From NCBI GenBank assembly GCA_903825315.1, contig CAIKAD010000002.1:124001-188000 (forward strand): a DNA stretch of 64,000 bases, in the 5' to 3' direction. This DNA is from an uncultured Candidatus Peregrinibacteria bacterium. GTDB taxonomy: Bacteria; Patescibacteriota; Gracilibacteria; Peribacterales; Peribacteraceae. Shown here in pieces: positions 33,415 to 42,059 of this stretch (positions are counted from its first letter, which is position 1; the number at the start of each line of letters is the position of its first letter). The position numbers were made by a program, and so were the translations under genes. The notes under the pieces were generated by a model. The model searched no databases, was not told where the DNA came from, and saw only the letters and a list, made by a program, of their open reading frames with translations.

Positions 33415-34431
33415 TCACACGGAAGGCTGAGCTTGTTCCTCATTGCCTTGCCCTTCATCTACGACTTTCCATCGCACTTCCGGCTTGAGATGCCCCGGCA
33501 TCGCAAAGCCCGCCGCTTTCCTGTGCCCGCCGCCGTGGAACTTACCGGCCATTTTGGACACGTCCACATCCTCCCGCAGCGTTCGTAGTGAACCGCGGAC
33601 TTTTCCCGCACGCTCAGAGAGGATGAGTGAAAACTTCATGCCAGGGATGGCATTCACATAGTCGATGGCACCCGTCAGTTCGGAATAATCGGCGCCTGTT
33701 GCACGGAAATCGCCTTCCGTAACGGCGGAAATGGCGCCTCCCTCTTCCGTCAGGCTCACTTTCTCCAGAACCCGCCCCCACAATCGCAGCGTACTCATCT
33801 TGGCCGTCCGGAACACGGCATGGACCACCTCCTGGCGCCGCGCCCCTGCCCGCAGAAGGCGCGCTACGGTGCGGTAGACCTGTCCGGTGGTATTGCTATG
33901 CAGAAGGCCGCCTGTATCGGTGTAAACGCCCGTGAGGAGGCACGTGGCAATGTCCGCCGTGAGAGGCCACTCCAGCATGTCTGCAAGCCCCACCGCCACT
34001 TCGCAGGTGGAACACGCTTCTGGAACGAGCAAGTTCACGGTCCCGTAGCGGGGATTGCCGGGGTGGTGGTCCAGCATCACCGATCGAATGGTGCCGTCGA
34101 AGAGCGGCTTGTGCGTCTCGTGCAGCTCGGTGAGCTTGGGCTCAGCGCTATCCAGAAACACGCACACGTCCTCCGCAGGATGGAATGCTTCGGAAGCGGG
34201 AGGAGCTGTGACCCGCAACGCCCCCGGAAGGAAATGAAATGTTTCGGGGACGGCATCCACGCAATGGAACTGCACTTCTTTATCTGCAAACTGCTGCTCC
34301 AGGAGCAAGCCCATGCCCATCAACGCCCCCATCGCATCCCCGTCCGGATTGCGGTGGCAGATGCAGTGGATACGCCTGGCGCTCTGGAGGATTACTTCTG
34401 CCCGTACTGCGTCTGCTTTCGTGAGCGGCAT
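33415..34431 (-). CDS. nrnA: DHH-family phosphoesterase (NrnA-like)
   Basis: 338 residues from ATG 34431, which follows AGGAA; ATG 34464 is possible. DHH motifs visible: CHRNPDGDAMGA (I), FLDSAEP (II), LDHHPGNP (III, the DHH itself) and TDTGGLLHSNT; the DHHA1 domain ends GGGHRKAAGFAMPG. This set fits oligoribonuclease/pAp phosphatase NrnA, which degrades nano-RNA to mononucleotides. It is convergent with virB4, with 15 bases between. Confidence 0.88.
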   Translation of the reverse strand: MPLTKADAVRAEVILQSARRIHCICHRNPDGDAMGALMGMGLLLEQQFADKEVQFHCVDAVPETFHFLPGALRVTAPPASEAFHPAEDVCVFLDSAEPKLTELHETHKPLFDGTIRSVMLDHHPGNPRYGTVNLLVPEACSTCEVAVGLADMLEWPLTADIATCLLTGVYTDTGGLLHSNTTGQVYRTVARLLRAGARRQEVVHAVFRTAKMSTLRLWGRVLEKVSLTEEGGAISAVTEGDFRATGADYSELTGAIDYVNAIPGMKFSLILSERAGKVRGSLRTLREDVDVSKMAGKFHGGGHRKAAGFAMPGHLKPEVRWKVVDEGQGNEEQAQPSV

Positions 34432-34716
34432 GGAATTCCTGGCTTGGCTCAGAGGATCTTTCATTCCGCATCCCCGGAACTGTCTGCCAAAGAAAATGGA
34501 ACGGGAGTGTAGTGCTGTGCACGATGATTCATCAACGTGCCTCGTCTACTTCGTCTTGCTGCAGCATTGAAGTGTCTCCTGAATTTCTTTCGTACAATCG
34601 GTGTGACATAGGGAATGAACCAAAGTTCCAACATCACAAATCGCAAAACGTTCGAGACATCGAAGCGACAGTAGTCATTGGAATTTTGAATATTGGATCA
34701 TTGATGGTGAAGACAA

Positions 34717-35046
34717 TCACAAACCTAACAACGTATCGATCCTCTCCCCACGCTCACTCCTGTCATCAATCCGAAACCGAATTTTGGGCGTCCGGTGAGC
34801 AGTGATTTTCCGTCCCAGCGCCTTCTGCAGTTCCCCCTGCCTGCCCTCCAGGAATTCCAGAGCCCTCTGCGGTTCTTTGAGTGCGCTGATGTAGATTGTG
34901 GCATACGTAATATCCGGAGATACCTCCACCTCCGTAATGGAAACCATGCCGCATACCTGCGGCGCCTCGCGCAAAATGGGTGCTATGGATTCCCGGACAA
35001 CGGAAGCGATCATGGCGGGACGCTTTCTTGATGGTGATGAATCCAT
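34717..35046 (-). CDS. rbfA: Ribosome-binding factor A
   Basis: 109 residues from ATG 35046 (MDSSPSRKRPAMIASVV); the track start lies in the word-repeat DNA. The KH-like fold is visible: REAPQVCGMVSITEVEVSPDITYATIYISAL and the C-terminal TPKIRFRIDDRSERGERIDTLL, the classic RbfA ending. It binds 30S precursors and aids 16S maturation. Divergent from fmt; the repeat-rich gap holds both starts. Confidence 0.88.
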   Translation of the reverse strand: MDSSPSRKRPAMIASVVRESIAPILREAPQVCGMVSITEVEVSPDITYATIYISALKEPQRALEFLEGRQGELQKALGRKITAHRTPKIRFRIDDRSERGERIDTLLGL

Positions 35047-35047
35047 G

Positions 35048-35178
35048 GGCAAGGAGGCAGAAGAATCAGAAGATACAGATGAATCAGAGGACAAAAGCTA
35101 CCACTCTTCTGCATCTTCTGCATCCTTTGTTTCATCTGCATCCTCTGTACCCCCTGCATCCTCTGCTTCCTTCCAAAA
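35048..35178. repeat. Inverted word repeat (GAAGCAGAAGAATCAG / CTTCTGCATCC)
   Basis: The left arm AGGAGGCAGAAGAATCAGAAG and following CAGATGAATCAGAGG are tandem variants of one word. The right arm (TCTTCTGCATCTTCTGCATCC...CTGCATCCTCTG) is the complementary tandem. It lies between divergent rbfA and fmt, so here it cannot be a simple end-of-gene terminator for either. Confidence 0.6.
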
Positions 35179-35197
35179 ACAAGGTACACTGACGCAA

Positions 35198-36070
35198 ATG
35201 TCTGACCCTACCCTGCACATCCTCTTCCTCGGCACGTCATCCTTCGCTATCCCCTCGCTCAACACCCTTGCGAAGGAGCCCCGCTTCCATGTGGATGCTG
35301 TTATCACCCAGCCGGATCGTCCTATAGGGCGCAAGCAAATTCTCACGCCGCCTCCAACCAAGATTGCAGCCCAAAACCTCAACCTGCCTGTACTGCAGCC
35401 TGAAGATCTGAGGAAGGACTTTTCCGCTTTAGGACTGGAAAGACCGGATTTTCTGGTGGTCGTCAGTTATGGACAAATCCTTTCGCAGGAGATTCTGGAT
35501 TTTCCCCGTATCGCCCCGGTAAACGTTCACGGCTCCCTTCTGCCCCGCTTTCGCGGCGCCTCACCCATCCAACACGCCCTGCTCGCAGGAGACAAGGAAA
35601 CAGGCGTCACAATCCAGCATATGGTCAAAGAACTGGACGCAGGCCCTATTCTTGCACAGGGTAAAGTGACGATAGAGCCACGTGATACCTTTGTCCTCCT
35701 CCACGATCGCCTGGCGGCCATGGGTGCTGAACTTCTCCAGAATACGCTTATTGCCCCCCTCCTTCCCGTTCCGCAACCTACCGAAGGAATCGTTCGATGC
35801 GGCAAGCTGGACCGTAAGGACGGCGATGTTGATCCGAGCTCCATGACCGCTGAGGAGATCGACCGCAAAGTACGCGCGCTGACACCATGGCCGGGCGTGA
35901 CAATGACCTTCTACGGAGAACCCGTGAAGATTCTGGAGACCGATCTGCAGCCTCAACCGCGTTCCACTCCACTTCCCTGTGCCGGCAACTCCACACTTCA
36001 TCTTGTGACTGTGCTTCCGGCCGGAAAGAAGCCGATGTCAGGAGCCGAATGGAAACGAGGAAGACAGTGA
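35198..36070 (+). CDS. fmt: Methionyl-tRNA formyltransferase
   Basis: Formylates initiator Met-tRNA with 10-formyl-THF. 290 residues from ATG 35198 (MSDPTLHILFLGTSSFAIPSL). Visible are the formyl-THF loop QPDRPIGRKQILTPPPTK, the catalytic segment VNVHGSLLPRFRGASPIQHALLAGDKETGVTI (Asn-His ... Asp set; HGSLLP where HASLLP is usual) and MVKELDAGPIL. The C-terminal OB-like domain is short compared with the usual length of about 310. The track ORF wrongly adds 100 codons of repeat DNA. Confidence 0.92.
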   Translation: MSDPTLHILFLGTSSFAIPSLNTLAKEPRFHVDAVITQPDRPIGRKQILTPPPTKIAAQNLNLPVLQPEDLRKDFSALGLERPDFLVVVSYGQILSQEILDFPRIAPVNVHGSLLPRFRGASPIQHALLAGDKETGVTIQHMVKELDAGPILAQGKVTIEPRDTFVLLHDRLAAMGAELLQNTLIAPLLPVPQPTEGIVRCGKLDRKDGDVDPSSMTAEEIDRKVRALTPWPGVTMTFYGEPVKILETDLQPQPRSTPLPCAGNSTLHLVTVLPAGKKPMSGAEWKRGRQ

Positions 36071-36176
36071 AGAGTCTTCCATGCGTTGCCACGCTATTTT
36101 TCGTTTCTTGTTTTCACAAAATTGTGCCTACATTTGTGTACACATTTGTAAGCACAATTAACAGCTATTGACGGTT

Positions 36177-36479
36177 CTATTTTTGCAGTTTCCCCTTCAT
36201 TTCCTGGAACGCTTCAAGGAACTTATCAAGGTCCTCCACGTCGAACATAATCGTCGTCTTCTGGCCTCCGCGGGACTTCTCGGAAACCTTGAAGAACTTA
36301 CCATTGGTACTCTCCTTAAGATCGATATAAAAGGTGCGCTGGCGCGCATGGATAGTGACGGAATGCAAATCCTGAGCGTAGCGGCCGCCGCCATTACCGC
36401 CTCTGGGTGGCAATCCAGAACCGAATCCGTCACCCTGTTGCGGAGGGGGACCCGACAGTTCGGACATGGGGTCGAACAT
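36177..36479 (-). CDS. DUF3276/PUR-like nucleic-acid-binding protein
   Basis: 100 residues. After a Gly-rich N-terminus the segment TFYIDLKESTNGKFFKVSEKSRGGQKTTIMFDVEDLDKFLEAF matches the DUF3276 family, related to PUR-alpha single-strand nucleic-acid-binding proteins. It probably binds ssDNA or RNA in the cytoplasm. Start ATG 36479; ATG 36467 is possible. The gap upstream of it carries an inverted word repeat. Confidence 0.75.
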   Translation of the reverse strand: MFDPMSELSGPPPQQGDGFGSGLPPRGGNGGGRYAQDLHSVTIHARQRTFYIDLKESTNGKFFKVSEKSRGGQKTTIMFDVEDLDKFLEAFQEMKGKLQK

Positions 36480-36595
36480 AGAAAAGGGGGAAGAAGAATT
36501 GGAACGCTGCTCCCATCGCCACTTCCTGCAGCAAACGCCTGAAGTCGGTCGGGAGGCATTTCCATGGTAGCAAATGGAGTGTTGAATGCAATGGA

Positions 36596-36690
36596 AGCAA
36601 TCGTTGATCTAGAAGGATTACGGAACAACAGAATAACGGAATAGGAGAGTAACAGGGCACCTTCCCGAACCTGTTATTCCATTATCCCCC
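36596..36690. repeat. Inverted word repeat (GGAATAACAG / CTGTTATTCC)
   Basis: The left arm AACAGAATAACGGAATAGGAG ... AACAGG and the right arm CCTGTTATTCCATTATCC are complementary and each is a short tandem of a GAATAACGG word. It fills the gap between metG and the DUF3276 gene and could end metG transcripts. Confidence 0.55.
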
Positions 36691-36703
36691 TACAAAGCCC
36701 CCC

Positions 36704-38230
36704 TTACTTCTCCAGACGCGGAAACAATATGGAAGGCTCCCCCACACCCTTCCATCCCTCCTCCGCCCCCCACTTCTTCATTGTGGCCGTGATCACAAAA
36801 CCCTTCTCCAACATGGTATCCGCATAGGGAAGATTGAGCTGGGCCGCCATGCGCTGCGCGCTTCCGGGAATGAAGGGCAGGAGCATGAGCGTGATGTGAC
36901 GGAGGACTTCTGCTAGCGGGGAAAGGACCTCCATCTTCTCCACACCCTTGAGCTCCCACGGCTTCTTTTCGGCAATGTACTTGTTCGCGCGGTCCATCAA
37001 CCCCACGGGCACGGCGAGGCCGTCCTGCAATGCAAAACCATCCATGGCTTCCTGGTACTTCTTCCAATCCACACCCAACGGATCCTTCCCGAAACCGGAG
37101 AGCTGGCTCCCCTCTTTCTTGAGGAGGACGAGGACGCGGTTCAACAGGTTCCCCAGCTGGTTCCCCAGAATGCCTTCGTAGATCTCCTTGAACCGGTCCC
37201 ACGAAAAGTCGCCGTCATTCCCCACGGGTATTTGATGACTCAGGTAGAACCGCAACGGGTCCGGGTTGCCGCCGACCAGCTTGAGAACGTCATCAGGCAC
37301 AACGACATTGCCGATGGACTTGCTCATCTTCTGCCCCTCACTGGTGAGAAAACCATGGATGAGGAGCTGATCCGGGGTCCGTATGCCGCCGTATTGGAGC
37401 ATCGCCGGCCAGATGAGGGCATGGAAACGGGCGATGTCTTTGCCGATGACGTGCGTAACCGTGGCATCGTCCCACCATTCCTTTTCCGCGTGATCCGTGA
37501 GCAATCCAATGCCGGAAATGTAGTTCGTGAGCGCATCACACCACACATACATCGTCTGGCTGGAATCATCCGGTACGGGAATGCCCCAGGAGAGGCTGGA
37601 GGTGGGGCGCGAGAACGAGACGTCTTCCAGACCCTGCTCAATGAGCTGCAGTGTCTCCGGCGCACGAAAATCCGGAATGATCCTGTAGCCGCCTTTCCGT
37701 ACCGTGAGCAGCTTTTTGAGATCCTGAGTCTTCCGTCCCAGGAGGAAGAAGTAATTCTCCTCCGCGACTTCCTGCGGTGGAATCTGGTGATCGGGGCACT
37801 TGCCGTCCACAAGATCCTTCCTGGTCAAGAATCGCTCGCATCCCGGGCAGTAGAGACCGGTATAGGTCCGCTTTTCCAACGCGCCCGCCTCCGCAAGCTT
37901 CTTCCAGAGCGCCTGGACGGTTGGCCAGTGCTTCTGTTGATTCGTCGTCCGGACAAAAGCGTCAAAGGATACATGGAGCCTCCGATACAGATCCTCAAAC
38001 TGCGGCACGTTGCGATCGACTAGCTCTTTGGGCGTCAGGTTCTGCTTTGCGGCTGTTTGCTGGATTTTGACCCCATGCTCATCCGTACCGATCTGAAAAC
38101 GGACCGTATCGCCGCGTAACCGGAACCAACGCGCCACCACGTCCGCCAATATCTTTTCCAGCACGTGGCCCATGTGCGGAGCCGCATTGGGATAGTCGAT
38201 GGCAGTGGTGATGTACTGGCGCGAAGGCAT
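36704..38230 (-). CDS. metG: Methionyl-tRNA synthetase
   Basis: 508 residues, class I. Signature HIGH variant PNAAPHMGHVLEK, zinc knuckle region YCPGCERFLTRKDLVDGKCPDH, Met-pocket FHALIWPAMLQYGG, GFLTSEGQKMSKSIGNVV with an intact KMSKS, and a helical anticodon domain ending in PLAEVLRHITLMLLPFIPG. No C-terminal tRNA-binding Trbp111 domain. Start ATG 38230. It is downstream of the pilin-like operon on the same strand. Confidence 0.95.
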   Translation of the reverse strand: MPSRQYITTAIDYPNAAPHMGHVLEKILADVVARWFRLRGDTVRFQIGTDEHGVKIQQTAAKQNLTPKELVDRNVPQFEDLYRRLHVSFDAFVRTTNQQKHWPTVQALWKKLAEAGALEKRTYTGLYCPGCERFLTRKDLVDGKCPDHQIPPQEVAEENYFFLLGRKTQDLKKLLTVRKGGYRIIPDFRAPETLQLIEQGLEDVSFSRPTSSLSWGIPVPDDSSQTMYVWCDALTNYISGIGLLTDHAEKEWWDDATVTHVIGKDIARFHALIWPAMLQYGGIRTPDQLLIHGFLTSEGQKMSKSIGNVVVPDDVLKLVGGNPDPLRFYLSHQIPVGNDGDFSWDRFKEIYEGILGNQLGNLLNRVLVLLKKEGSQLSGFGKDPLGVDWKKYQEAMDGFALQDGLAVPVGLMDRANKYIAEKKPWELKGVEKMEVLSPLAEVLRHITLMLLPFIPGSAQRMAAQLNLPYADTMLEKGFVITATMKKWGAEEGWKGVGEPSILFPRLEK

Positions 38231-38281
38231 GGAAAAACAGTGACTGGCGCTCAGGATAGCATAAGAACGGCTCTTCTGTAT

Positions 38282-38665
38282 TTAGTTATTCGCAACCAGC
38301 GTGATGACGTATGCGATGGAAAAGATGACAAGATCGGACACAAGGGCAAGGATGAGGCCGATGCCTACGTTTGTGAGGACGCGCTTGGCCTCGGCTTTCC
38401 CCTCCTCGTTGAACCCGGCAGCGGAGAGCCGCATGGCAGCGTAGACCACCAGCGCGACAGCCACGAACCCCGTGAACCAAAAGACAAGGTAGGCGACACG
38501 GCCAAAGAGATAGCCTGGGGTGCTCGGACCCGCCAACGCAAAAGGGAAGATACTTTGGAAATTGTTCCACATGTCACTCACGCCCGGAGCGCCCTGACCG
38601 ATCTGGCTGAGATCGAGCGCTTGCGCTTGTGGGGTGAGCCAATGGCGGATACATGTGAGGATCAT
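38282..38665 (-). CDS. Pilin-like membrane protein C of operon
   Basis: 127 residues from ATG 38665, whose first base is shared with the stop of the preceding gene (TGATG), implying coupled translation. It has an N-terminal hydrophobic leader, then two membrane helices (VAYLVFWFTGFVAVALVVYAAM and VLTNVGIGLILALVSDLVIFSIAYV) split by the loop SAAGFNEEGKAEAKR, the TrbC/VirB2 layout with the charged EEGKAEAK loop. The track start is in the upstream gene. Confidence 0.7.
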   Translation of the reverse strand: MILTCIRHWLTPQAQALDLSQIGQGAPGVSDMWNNFQSIFPFALAGPSTPGYLFGRVAYLVFWFTGFVAVALVVYAAMRLSAAGFNEEGKAEAKRVLTNVGIGLILALVSDLVIFSIAYVITLVANN

Positions 38666-39339
38666 CAGCCAAGCCAGGGAAGGCGGAGGAAGATATTGAC
38701 GAGTGCGCGGGACACGTTGACCAGTATGGCGCCAATGATCGCCCATTTGAGGATTTTAACCCCTTTCTGCGTCTGGTCGGATTTGCCGCGCCCCATCACC
38801 ATCAGGTAGCCGGCATACAGGATGACAAAGAGAAGGATGACGTTAAAGAGCGCCAGAGCAATGCGGACGATGGAGCCAAAAATACCCAATTGTCCAAACA
38901 GGAAATCATCAACACCTATGAAGAATGTGGGATTGATGACGGAAGGCGACCCCGAGGCCTGCCCCCAATTGGTACTCACGACGAACGAGACGAGGGCATT
39001 GGCGCTTAAGGCGAGCGCCAATCCTCCGAGTCCGTAGAGTATGGTGTTCTTCGCCTTTTCGGAGGCTCCATCCTCCCCATTGGAGAAGACGAGCTGGTAC
39101 CCCGCCCACACGATGGATATCACCGCCAATGCTGCGGTAATTTGCAGGAATTTATCCGTAATGTAGGCAATGCCTTCAGCAACCGGAAGGAGGCTTGCCC
39201 ACCCCAAACCGCACCCGGGCAGATTTCCACAGGCAACCGGAGGAGGAGGCTGCGTGGCTCCGGACGGCAAAGCGGGCTGCGCATTGGCTACTAGCGGGAG
39301 CAAGAGTGAGCCGATGGAAAGCAGACGCGGGAGTTTCAT
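38665..39339 (-). CDS. Pilin-like membrane protein B of operon (duplicated unit)
   Basis: 224 residues with a cleavable signal peptide (ANAQPAL) and at least four membrane helices arranged as two TrbC-like hairpins. The first has loop SNGEDGASEKAKN, the second loop MGRGKSDQTQKGVKI. A Cys pair follows the signal (ACGNLPGCGLG). It looks like a tandem fusion of two pilin-type units, or a VirB6-like channel component. Coupled to both neighbours by overlapping start and stop codons. Confidence 0.68.
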   Translation of the reverse strand: MKLPRLLSIGSLLLPLVANAQPALPSGATQPPPPVACGNLPGCGLGWASLLPVAEGIAYITDKFLQITAALAVISIVWAGYQLVFSNGEDGASEKAKNTILYGLGGLALALSANALVSFVVSTNWGQASGSPSVINPTFFIGVDDFLFGQLGIFGSIVRIALALFNVILLFVILYAGYLMVMGRGKSDQTQKGVKILKWAIIGAILVNVSRALVNIFLRLPWLG

Positions 39340-39710
39340 GTGAAACTAAAGGCAACGGGGTTGATGGTATGCAGGATAGTGGCTGCAAAAAGCAGGATGA
39401 GGAGCCCGGCTACCGCCGCGAGTACCCGGTTTTTGTTCTCCGTCACTTTGGACTGGTCCCCTCCGGAAAGGATAATCCCCGAACCGCCCCAGATTCCCCA
39501 CAGCACGCACAAACCTCCTGCCACCCCCATTATCCAGGGATAGAAGGCATTAATGTAGACGAAGATAAAATTGGGATTGCTGGTATCAATCTCGGAAATG
39601 CCATTCACCGGCTGCAGCAGCGTTACGCCTGCCGCCCAAACCTGTATGGGGACTACAAATGACGCCAGGAAGGTCATGAACCTAAGAATAGGTGAGTGTT
39701 TCAGGAACAT
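39336..39710 (-). CDS. Pilin-like membrane protein A of operon
   Basis: 124 residues (113 if ATG 39677 is used). Signal-like N-terminus (FMTFLASFVVPIQVWAAG), then two helices (WIMGVAGGLCVLWGIWGG and VLAAVAGLLILLFAATIL) around the loop SGGDQSKVTENKNR. The last four bases overlap the start of the next gene (ATGA). First gene of a three-gene pilin-like operon running toward metG. Confidence 0.68.
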   Translation of the reverse strand: MFLKHSPILRFMTFLASFVVPIQVWAAGVTLLQPVNGISEIDTSNPNFIFVYINAFYPWIMGVAGGLCVLWGIWGGSGIILSGGDQSKVTENKNRVLAAVAGLLILLFAATILHTINPVAFSFT

Positions 39711-39775
39711 CAGAGAATTATAGCATATTTATGCCGTTTTTGCGAGTACCGGGAAAGATGTATGTATGCGTTAAA

Positions 39776-39849
39776 TGGAGCGGGATACGGGAATCGAACC
39801 CGTCTCTCAAGCTTGGGAAGCTCGCGTACTACCACTGTACTAATCCCGC
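39776..39849 (-). tRNA. tRNA-Gly (CCC)
   Basis: Complete cloverleaf: acceptor GCGGGAT / ATCCCGC, anticodon loop TTCCCAA, T-loop TTCGATT, encoded CCA. It is 24 bases from the second tRNA-Gly. Confidence 0.94.
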
Positions 39850-39873
39850 TCGAAACAGGGCAAAGGATCAGAA

Positions 39874-39951
39874 TGGAGCGGATGACGGGGCTCGAACCCG
39901 CGACCTTCGCCTTGGCAAGGCGACGCTCTAAGCCAACTGAGCTACATCCGC
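39874..39951 (-). tRNA. tRNA-Gly (GCC)
   Basis: Complete cloverleaf: acceptor GCGGATG / CATCCGC, anticodon stem-loop TCGCC-TTGCCAA-GGCGA, T-loop TTCGAGC, encoded CCA. Same orientation as the neighbouring tRNA-Gly, probably one transcript. Confidence 0.94.
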
Positions 39952-40029
39952 AGAGCCTGCAAATCCTACGAAGAAATTCGGAGAGACGCAAGGACAGACG
40001 GCCAAGAACTTTCCTCCTCGGCCTTCTCC

Positions 40030-40902
40030 CTACTCCTGTTCCCGGAACGCCTGCTCCCCGTAGGCGATAAGCGCGTTGCGGTATCCTTCCGGCGTACCGG
40101 TATCGAGACGCTTCCCCTCACACTCGTAGCCGTAGATCTCGATGTTGTTGAGCTGCGCGATCAAGGCATCTATGAGGCGGATTTCCCCATCCTTGGTGGA
40201 CGATTTTACCTTGGGTAAGACCGAAAATGTGGACCGGGGAATGAGATAACGCCCGACAATGCCGAATGTGGATGGTGCAGCCTCCGGCTTGGGCTTTTCC
40301 ACGAGGCCTTTGACCTTCTTCAGACGTGCGTGGGATGGCTGATCTGATGCCACATCGATAATGCCGTACTTGGAAGAAAGTTCCCGCGGGATATTCTCTA
40401 CGGCGATCACCGCCTTTTCCCTGCCCGAACCGGTAGGGGCGGAGCCCCCGCCTGCGGTCTCATATCCCGCCATGAGCTGCTGCAAGGCGCTCCCCGCGCC
40501 GATAAAGAGGTCATCACCAAAGAGCACGGCAATCTCGTCACTCTCCACCCAACCTTCGGCTTGCAGGATTGCATGGCCATCGCCTTTCAACTGCTCCTGG
40601 TACACCACATGGAAGCGGGTCTCGTCGTAGCGGGTGAGCTCCTCGAGGAGATGCGACTTTCCCCGAAGTGCCAGTTCCTCCTCCAACTGAGCATCCCGCT
40701 GGAAGTACTGCGGAACCACCTCTTTCCCCCGGGAAATCACGAAGCAGATGTCCCGAATCCCCTGCTCCAGGCACTCATCCACGAGCAGCGCAATGATGGG
40801 CTGCGTTCCAATGGGCAGCATCTCCTTGGGTACGGCTTTGGTCCACGGCAGGAAGCGCGTGCCCAGTCCGGCTATAGGCAATATCGCTTGTGAGATCTTC
40901 AT
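40030..40902 (-). CDS. galU: UTP-glucose-1-phosphate uridylyltransferase
   Basis: Makes UDP-glucose for glycan synthesis. 290 residues from ATG 40902 (MKISQAILPIAGLGTRFLP), the standard N-terminus with the nucleotide loop GLGTRFLPWTKAVPKEMLPI. Also visible are EQLKGDGHAILQAE, AVLFGDDLFIG with the metal-binding Asp, VEKPKPEAAPS and EIRLIDALIAQL. The track start adds 12 residues. Supports the envelope genes elsewhere in the window. Confidence 0.92.
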   Translation of the reverse strand: MKISQAILPIAGLGTRFLPWTKAVPKEMLPIGTQPIIALLVDECLEQGIRDICFVISRGKEVVPQYFQRDAQLEEELALRGKSHLLEELTRYDETRFHVVYQEQLKGDGHAILQAEGWVESDEIAVLFGDDLFIGAGSALQQLMAGYETAGGGSAPTGSGREKAVIAVENIPRELSSKYGIIDVASDQPSHARLKKVKGLVEKPKPEAAPSTFGIVGRYLIPRSTFSVLPKVKSSTKDGEIRLIDALIAQLNNIEIYGYECEGKRLDTGTPEGYRNALIAYGEQAFREQE

Positions 40903-40955
40903 TGCCGTTAGAATACTCGAAATCCTCGCCTGACGCACGGAGAAGAATAGTACAA

Positions 40956-41040
40956 TGAACCCAGATCCAATATCTCAATGACCAAATACGAATGAAAACA
41001 AGATTGTTTTTGGTCATTGCACAATTGGCCATTGGTCATT
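40956..41040. repeat. TGGTCATT palindrome, copy 1
   Basis: CTCAATGACCAAA ... TTTTTGGTCATTG forms an inverted repeat with an A/T-rich loop, followed by further GGCCATTGGTCATT words. It lies between galU and the patatin gene, just before the latter's start. Confidence 0.65.
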
Positions 41041-41053
41041 TCCTCGATCTACA

Positions 41054-41890
41054 ATGATGAAGATGACTTGGGGCCTTGCACTCTCAGCGGGATCAGCCCT
41101 CGGCATGGCCAATGCCGGTATCATCGAGCGCCTGGAGGAGGAAGGACTGCGACCAAACGCCATCGCCGCAAGCAGCATGGGTGCCATCATCGGCTCGTTG
41201 TACGCGCTGGGACTTCCCACGTCCGTGTTTCGGACGCTGGCGAAGGAAATCAACCTCACAAATATCGTCCGTGCAAGCAAGCGCCCCTTCCTTGGTGGCC
41301 TGCATGGCGGCGCGCTGCGTCAACGCCTTGAGGAGCATCTGGAGCCGTATATTGGCAACGCAACCATAGGAGACTGCGTGATTCCCTTCTACTGTGTCGC
41401 GGGGCGCGTCAAAGAGCCCATCCGCTGGGAGCGGATCATTCAGGAACAGTTTGGCGATTACGTGAACGCTTGCATCGAACCATACGTCTTTCCGCCGGAG
41501 ACGCCGCTCCTCGCCGCCATCCTTGCCAGCAGCGCCATTCCCGTGGTCTTCTCTCCGGTGACGATCGGAAAGGACTCCTTTGTGGATATCTGCAACTTTG
41601 GCGCCATCCCCGTCCGTGAGTTACGGGAGCACGCCCATCCGGACATCATCATCGCCACGCACACCATGCCCGCCTACGACAAGCTTAAGCGTATCTCGCC
41701 CAGGTTCCTGCGTGACTGGCTGGACTTTAACGCACGCATGCTCCAGGAGGGCGCGGAAGGCGCTGACCTCATCATCACGCCCAAGCCTGCAGCGCCGTCC
41801 TTCCGTTTCGACAAGTTTGCAGCGTTCATGCAGGCCGGGAGAAAGGCAGCCGACGAGGCGATGCCAAAGATACGTCAACTGCTCAAATAG
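41054..41890 (+). CDS. Patatin-like phospholipase
   Basis: 278 residues of the RssA/patatin type. The oxyanion loop is LSAGSALGMANAGII (GGGxxG degenerated), the nucleophile motif is AASSMGA in place of GxSxG, and the catalytic Asp probably lies in FVDICNFGAIPV, where the usual DGG/A is altered. Serine and aspartate are present, but the loops are atypical, so activity needs care. It would act on lipids at the membrane. Several in-frame ATGs open the gene. Confidence 0.78.
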   Translation: MMKMTWGLALSAGSALGMANAGIIERLEEEGLRPNAIAASSMGAIIGSLYALGLPTSVFRTLAKEINLTNIVRASKRPFLGGLHGGALRQRLEEHLEPYIGNATIGDCVIPFYCVAGRVKEPIRWERIIQEQFGDYVNACIEPYVFPPETPLLAAILASSAIPVVFSPVTIGKDSFVDICNFGAIPVRELREHAHPDIIIATHTMPAYDKLKRISPRFLRDWLDFNARMLQEGAEGADLIITPKPAAPSFRFDKFAAFMQAGRKAADEAMPKIRQLLK

Positions 41891-41910
41891 ACCGATGGTG
41901 TTCCCATTGC

Positions 41911-41946
41911 AGGCTTGCCATGAGGAGTCCGGCTGCGGACGACGAA
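41911..41946 (-). mobile_element. Solo end of the GIY-YIG element at tRNA-Arg
   Basis: Directly after the CCA of tRNA-Arg, on the minus strand: TTCGTCGTCCGC, a short loop, CGGACTCCTCATGGCAAGCC. This matches the start-codon end of the GIY-YIG element beside tRNA-Lys, including the ATG and first codons (MAS), after which it diverges and hits a stop. It is a relic or solo end of that element. Confidence 0.75.
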
Positions 41947-42023
41947 TGGTGCGCTTGGCGGGATTTGAACCCACAACCTTCGGCTTCGGAGGCCGACGCT
42001 CTATCCAGTTGAGCTACAAGCGC
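41947..42023 (-). tRNA. tRNA-Arg (CCG)
   Basis: Complete cloverleaf: acceptor GCGCTTG / CAAGCGC, D-arm GCTCAACTGGATAGAGC, anticodon loop CTCCGAA, T-loop TTCAAAT, encoded CCA. The mobile-element end abuts the CCA. Confidence 0.94.
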
Positions 42024-42059
42024 AAAGATCCTGCGTATTCTACAGTCGGCAAGTGCATT

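Noticed and set aside
39692-40070. Plus-strand ORFs over the tRNA-Gly pair
   Set aside because: Both tRNAs fold fully on the minus strand; the ORFs have no other support.
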